The position numbers and the translations under genes were made by a program. 64,000 nt of DNA, from assembly GCA_050084515.1 (NCBI GenBank), contig CM114274.1:22630001-22694000 (forward strand), read 5' to 3'. The notes beneath the pieces were generated by a model. It had not been told where the DNA came from. It did no database searches and was given only the letters and a program-made list of their open reading frames with translations. Source of the DNA: Blasia pusilla. Its lineage: Eukaryota > Marchantiophyta > Marchantiopsida > Blasiales. Shown here piece by piece: positions 60,864-64,000 of this stretch (position 1 is its first letter; each line of letters opens with the position of its first letter).

Positions 60864-61001
60864 TGTATATCTGGGACACATTCATCATCCTTGAGGAACC
60901 CTAGTGAGAGGTGGCGTCAAGCATGCCATATGCCATCCTCTCAAAAATCCATCATAGACTAGCATAGTGGTTGCACCACGGGCCGAACCACAAAACATAC
61001 A
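60864..61001 (-). pseudogene. PHD-type zinc finger after the Ty3-MT integrase
   Basis: Immediately after the integrase C-terminal domain the minus strand reads CMFCGSARGATTMLVYDG, then GWHMACLTPPL, RVPQG and CPRY. This is the C4HC3 PHD pattern, with C-x2-C at the start, W-H-x2-C in the middle and a final C-P-R-C in which the last Cys is Tyr. The CDGC pair is changed to YDGF, and two stops lie after RVPQG, so zinc binding is lost in this copy. PHD fingers commonly read histone tails. In this position it would replace the chromodomain found at the end of many Ty3 integrases. Confidence 0.72.
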
Positions 61002-61039
61002 TCACATGCCTCTAGGAACTACTGCTAAGCCCGGATCAA

Positions 61040-62150
61040 CTATACCGTCAATGTTCAGAAGGTGACATGGCGCACAGTTACACACATGGTCCTTCCAAAC
61101 CATACCATCGTGTCCTTCCAATAAGAGAACACTTGATGGCAAAACCTCACGCACTCTCAAGAAGGTGCGCCCTGCAGTCACATACAACATCACATCAAAA
61201 GGTGAAAACTATATATAGGGGGGGGGAGCGATACATAGCAATTATCGCCCCCAACTACATACTCGATACTTGCATGTTGTTGCAAGTAGACATAGTCTCC
61301 TTGATGAAACCTCCGGATAGTAGGTTGATAACCACCCCCCTAATGTCGCATACCTCAATGTATCCCAATGTTGCGCAATCGCCAAGTTCTCAAACGCCAT
61401 GGGCATCACTCTCTAGAACAACTCAGCCCTCTGTGAACATGCTCTCATCCAAACATCAGGGTCATCAAGTTTCAACACCTCACCAACATCTCGACGAATG
61501 GCCGTATGTAAATCTCGCTCATGGCCATAAAGCAGCAAGTATGGTGAGAAAGACGCTAAGGATGCCTCCTTGCTGAATTTCTATCCCATCGCCAACCACG
61601 ATAATTGAAGGTCCCAATCTCTTAGGTGACCTCTCTACAAGCCATACTTATGTAATCATCTATTCATCGTATGCACAACCCTCTCCGCTAGTCCATCCGC
61701 CTTACAATGATCTCGCGAAGTGGTGCGGTGGTCGATCAATGCCTGATCACACAAGGCCTGAAACTCCTCGTAAAACTTTGTACCTTGGTCTGTCAACACC
61801 TCAACTGGTGCACCGTAATGACTTAACACTCGATCTAGGAAGGCATACACTACTCTCTCACTCGCTTTGTCAGGCAATGCAACCAACTCTATCCACTTCG
61901 GGAAGTGCTCGACCATCACCAACACATAATGACTATGGCACTCCGTCAAAGGCAAAGGTCCTGCAAAATCCAAACTCCATCTATAACCTAAACCCATGAT
62001 CGGAAGTGGATGCAATTGTGGAGTCCGAGCATTGAACGATGCTCGGCCACAACCAAGAGAGTTTTTGGAGCTGAACGCACATGGAGAGGACATCCCAATG
62101 GCGGATAGTTCCATGTAGAGATATGCCATGGTGGGTATCTCTCCCAATAT
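61040..62150 (-). pseudogene. Ty3-MT integrase core and C-terminal domain
   Basis: The core reads MGLGYRWSLDFAGPLPLT (first catalytic Asp), VLVMVEHFPKWIELVALPDK, then VEVLTDQGTKFYEEF (second catalytic Asp) and TTSRDHCKADGLAERVVH, where Glu of the DDE triad falls at GLAE or is lost. After a stop at 61656 the C-terminal part appears in other frames: ASLASFSPYLLLYG, then MPMAFENLAIAQHWDTLRYA, and finally LYVTAGRTFLRVREVLPS with CAPCHLLNIDG near 61030. The domain joins the PHD-like finger directly. Confidence 0.85.
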
Positions 62151-62194
62151 TGTTGAGATATCTTCGCCCTTGTGAAGTACGAGCCGTGACTTAC

Positions 62195-62861
62195 ATGGTA
62201 AATGGTAAATAGATCAAGCCCATGGGACCCAAAGGGTCAAAAGGCTGAAAAACACATTACAAGTCATTCATTCACTCATCCAGAAAAACATCCTAGCTAC
62301 TGCCTCGAGCACTTGAGCGATGAATAATGATGTCCCTAATATAACAACCTAAATCATAAGGCACTAGCTGTAGTAAAGAATAGAAATTCTCCACATCTAT
62401 TTTATGAGCTAGTCTAATCTCTTCATACCTTGGACATGTAACAAACACGGGCTCTTCATCCTCAATATTTTTCCCGTCACATAAGCTACAAATTCGTTCA
62501 CTTCTATCAATATTAAACCATCGTCCTTCCTCAATTCCTAGCCTATGAGACCCAGTTCTATGTCATGCGATAATATGAACGTGGAGATCCCCTCAAGTAG
62601 GTATCCTTGTTCACAATATACAAGCATAGGATTAACATGAAGTTGATAAACTCCATTTTGATGCCCCGGCTGCTCTAAATAATGTTGAGAAATTGCTTCT
62701 ATAGATGCTCGCGCATTGCCATCGGTTTCATATCCCAATTACGTTCCGCCACATTCCACTTTGAAGACCAAGTCACCACATCCGCCATCTACCCTATGGA
62801 ACGTGTGGTTGGCAAAGCTTGATGAGGGAGGCGAGAAACATCAAGAGATCTGACCCTTATA
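62195..62861 (-). mobile_element. LINE copy G, 5'-truncated
   Basis: A minus-strand copy with the tail at 62195 and the final part of ORF2 (GISTF...HRTGSHRLGIEEG region with deletions). It ends where the mini-Helitron begins, and the LINE does not resume beyond it. Confidence 0.88.
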
Positions 62862-63448
62862 TCTCTATCTTTATTCTTCCTATACGAGTACTCAACATAT
62901 GGAGGATATGAATATATCTAGGAGTGGATTTTTGAATATTTACCTACATATATGACACCACATGCATAATAAGACAAAATAATGCTTCAATAAAAGAAAA
63001 TAGCAACATTGTATTATTTTGACGGAAAATTATTGAGAGGGGATACATTGTCCATTGTCCCATGTTTTTTGGGGAGGAGATAGTATAGGTGTTAATAGCG
63101 GATAATTAACAAGGAGGTGTTAGTAGTGGATAATGGGTAATTAAGAAGGAGGTGGGAGTAGTGGATAGTGGGTAATTAACAAGGAGGTGTTAGTAGTGGG
63201 AGTAGTGGGTAATTAACAAGGAGGTGGGAGTAGTGGATAGTGGATAATTAACAAGGAGATGTTAGTAGTGGGAGTAGTGGGTAATTAACAAGGAGGTGGG
63301 AGTAGTGGATAGTGGGTAATTAACAAGGAGATGTTAGTAGTGGGAGTAGTGGGTAATTAACAAGGAGTGAAGTGGGGAATTTATAGTGAGGAGTGGGTTG
63401 TGTTAAGAGAAATTTGGTCACCCATGCATCGCACGGGCAACATACTAG
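62862..63448 (+). mobile_element. Non-autonomous Helitron, 587 bp
   Basis: Begins TCTCTATCTTTATTC immediately after an A and ends with a stem-loop (CCCATGC-ATC-GCACGGG, 63421-63437), a short spacer and CTAG at 63445-63448 followed by T. These are the terminal features of Helitrons inserted between A and T. There is no coding sequence; the interior holds a minisatellite. Confidence 0.78.
63085..63372. repeat. Minisatellite inside the mini-Helitron
   Basis: Repeats of GGTAATTAACAAGGAGGTG alternate with GTTAGTAGTGGGAGTAGTG and GGGAGTAGTGGATAGTG, giving a higher-order unit of roughly 70-75 bp that recurs about four times. The units are almost identical, so the expansion is recent. Confidence 0.8.
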
Positions 63449-64000
63449 TGTTATTATGTGAGAGTGAATATAAAACTACAAGGAAAATATTAAGTTTTCA
63501 AAATTTTTTAAGATTAGTGGCTATGAAAGGAATTGAGGCCTACAAGACATAAGGTTTGGAAAAAAAAAAACTCCTAGAGAACAAGATGGATTACAAGGTT
63601 TTCTACATGAACAGATGAGTAGGAGAATAATAACCCAAGGGGATTTACGAAGGAACAAGAAATGAATACGAGATTTTTTTTCAAAATATGGTGGAAATTT
63701 TTTTAACTTGCATTTCCGACCTTGTTGAGTAGTATTATTTTTCCATTATGGATTTTTTCATTCATCATGAATAGTGGATAAATAGAAATACATGAGAATA
63801 AATTTAGCTAAGTTTAAGTATGTGGTAGGGATAGAAATGATATGGGAAAGTACATGGCATGCACAATCCTAACTTGTATAGAATATGATAGAATCAATAA
63901 TTTTCTAAAAGAAATAACATGTGTACCATTTTCATCTTATGTAAAGGTATATCAAGTGAGTAAGAAATTATGGATAAAGTTACAAACATTGAGCTAATTT
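63449..64000. other. AT-rich non-coding DNA
   Basis: No gene or known repeat recognised. The short frame at 63367-63552 spans the Helitron border and is chance. Confidence 0.55.

Larger units (their letters stand above)
60319..62194 (-). mobile_element. Ty3-MT family, inverted copy (integrase core to PHD finger and 3' flank)
   Basis: Minus-strand sequence that continues where copy 3 stops: integrase core, C-terminal domain, PHD-like finger. It may be a separate inverted copy or an inverted piece of copy 3; sequence just before its core does not look like the copy 3 zinc finger, which favours a separate copy. The low-coordinate end, 60319-60860, could be its 3' LTR, but there is no partner LTR to compare. 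Confidence 0.7.

Noticed and set aside
63085-63372. CRISPR-like spaced repeats
   Set aside because: Units are contiguous and variable without unique spacers, and the DNA is plant nuclear. It is a minisatellite.

Overview
The window is plant nuclear DNA dominated by mobile elements. Two spliced host-type genes identify it as a land plant (or close streptophyte). One is a plastid-type DnaJ zinc-finger protein on the plus strand. The other is cytochrome c oxidase subunit 6b with the plant-style acidic N-terminus, on the minus strand. I cannot name the species. The repeat content (a Ty3 family carrying a cytosine methyltransferase, LINEs with non-poly(A) tails, Helitrons) would suit a non-seed plant, but that is inference.

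Layout. 1-1960: minus-strand gag fragment of a Ty3 family (here called Ty3-MT). A 5S-rRNA-derived segment lies at 2484-2585. 4929-7756: LINE copy A (minus). 11.4-21.1 kb: a plus-strand Helitron with Rep and helicase, split by a 5.7-kb LINE (copy B, 13412-19087) and closed by a second LINE (copy C, 21113-22563). 23398-28630: a fairly well preserved minus-strand Ty3/gypsy element with its 5' LTR and tRNA-Met primer site but no 3' LTR. 29.5-30.3 kb: LINE copy E (plus). 32467-34787: host DnaJ-type gene. 36.6-39.7 kb: LINE copy D (plus). 42.46-43.59 kb: host COX6B gene. 44.9-51.8 kb: AT-rich intergenic DNA with a tiny Helitron and a 404-bp tandem duplication. 51787-52072: a foldback repeat built from palindromic units. 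52.3-62.2 kb: a cluster of Ty3-MT copies, two head to tail on the plus strand and one on the minus strand, themselves hit by a Helitron fragment and LINE tails. 62.2-63.45 kb: LINE copy G and a 587-bp non-autonomous Helitron.

The most notable system is Ty3-MT. Reassembled from its broken copies, its order is gag with two CCHC knuckles, protease, C5 cytosine-DNA methyltransferase, reverse transcriptase, RNase H, integrase, then a PHD-type zinc finger. An element that carries both a DNA methyltransferase and a putative chromatin reader could write or read the marks that control it. Every copy here is decayed, so this is a fossil record of the architecture and not a working element.

The LINE family is also unusual. 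It has a coiled-coil ORF1, an APE-type endonuclease/RT ORF2, a 3' end of repeated TTTACCA-like heptamers in place of poly(A), and, in copy B, tandem 177-bp monomers in front of ORF1 that look like the promoter monomers of some mammalian L1s. Most other open frames in the window are antisense shadows or chance frames.
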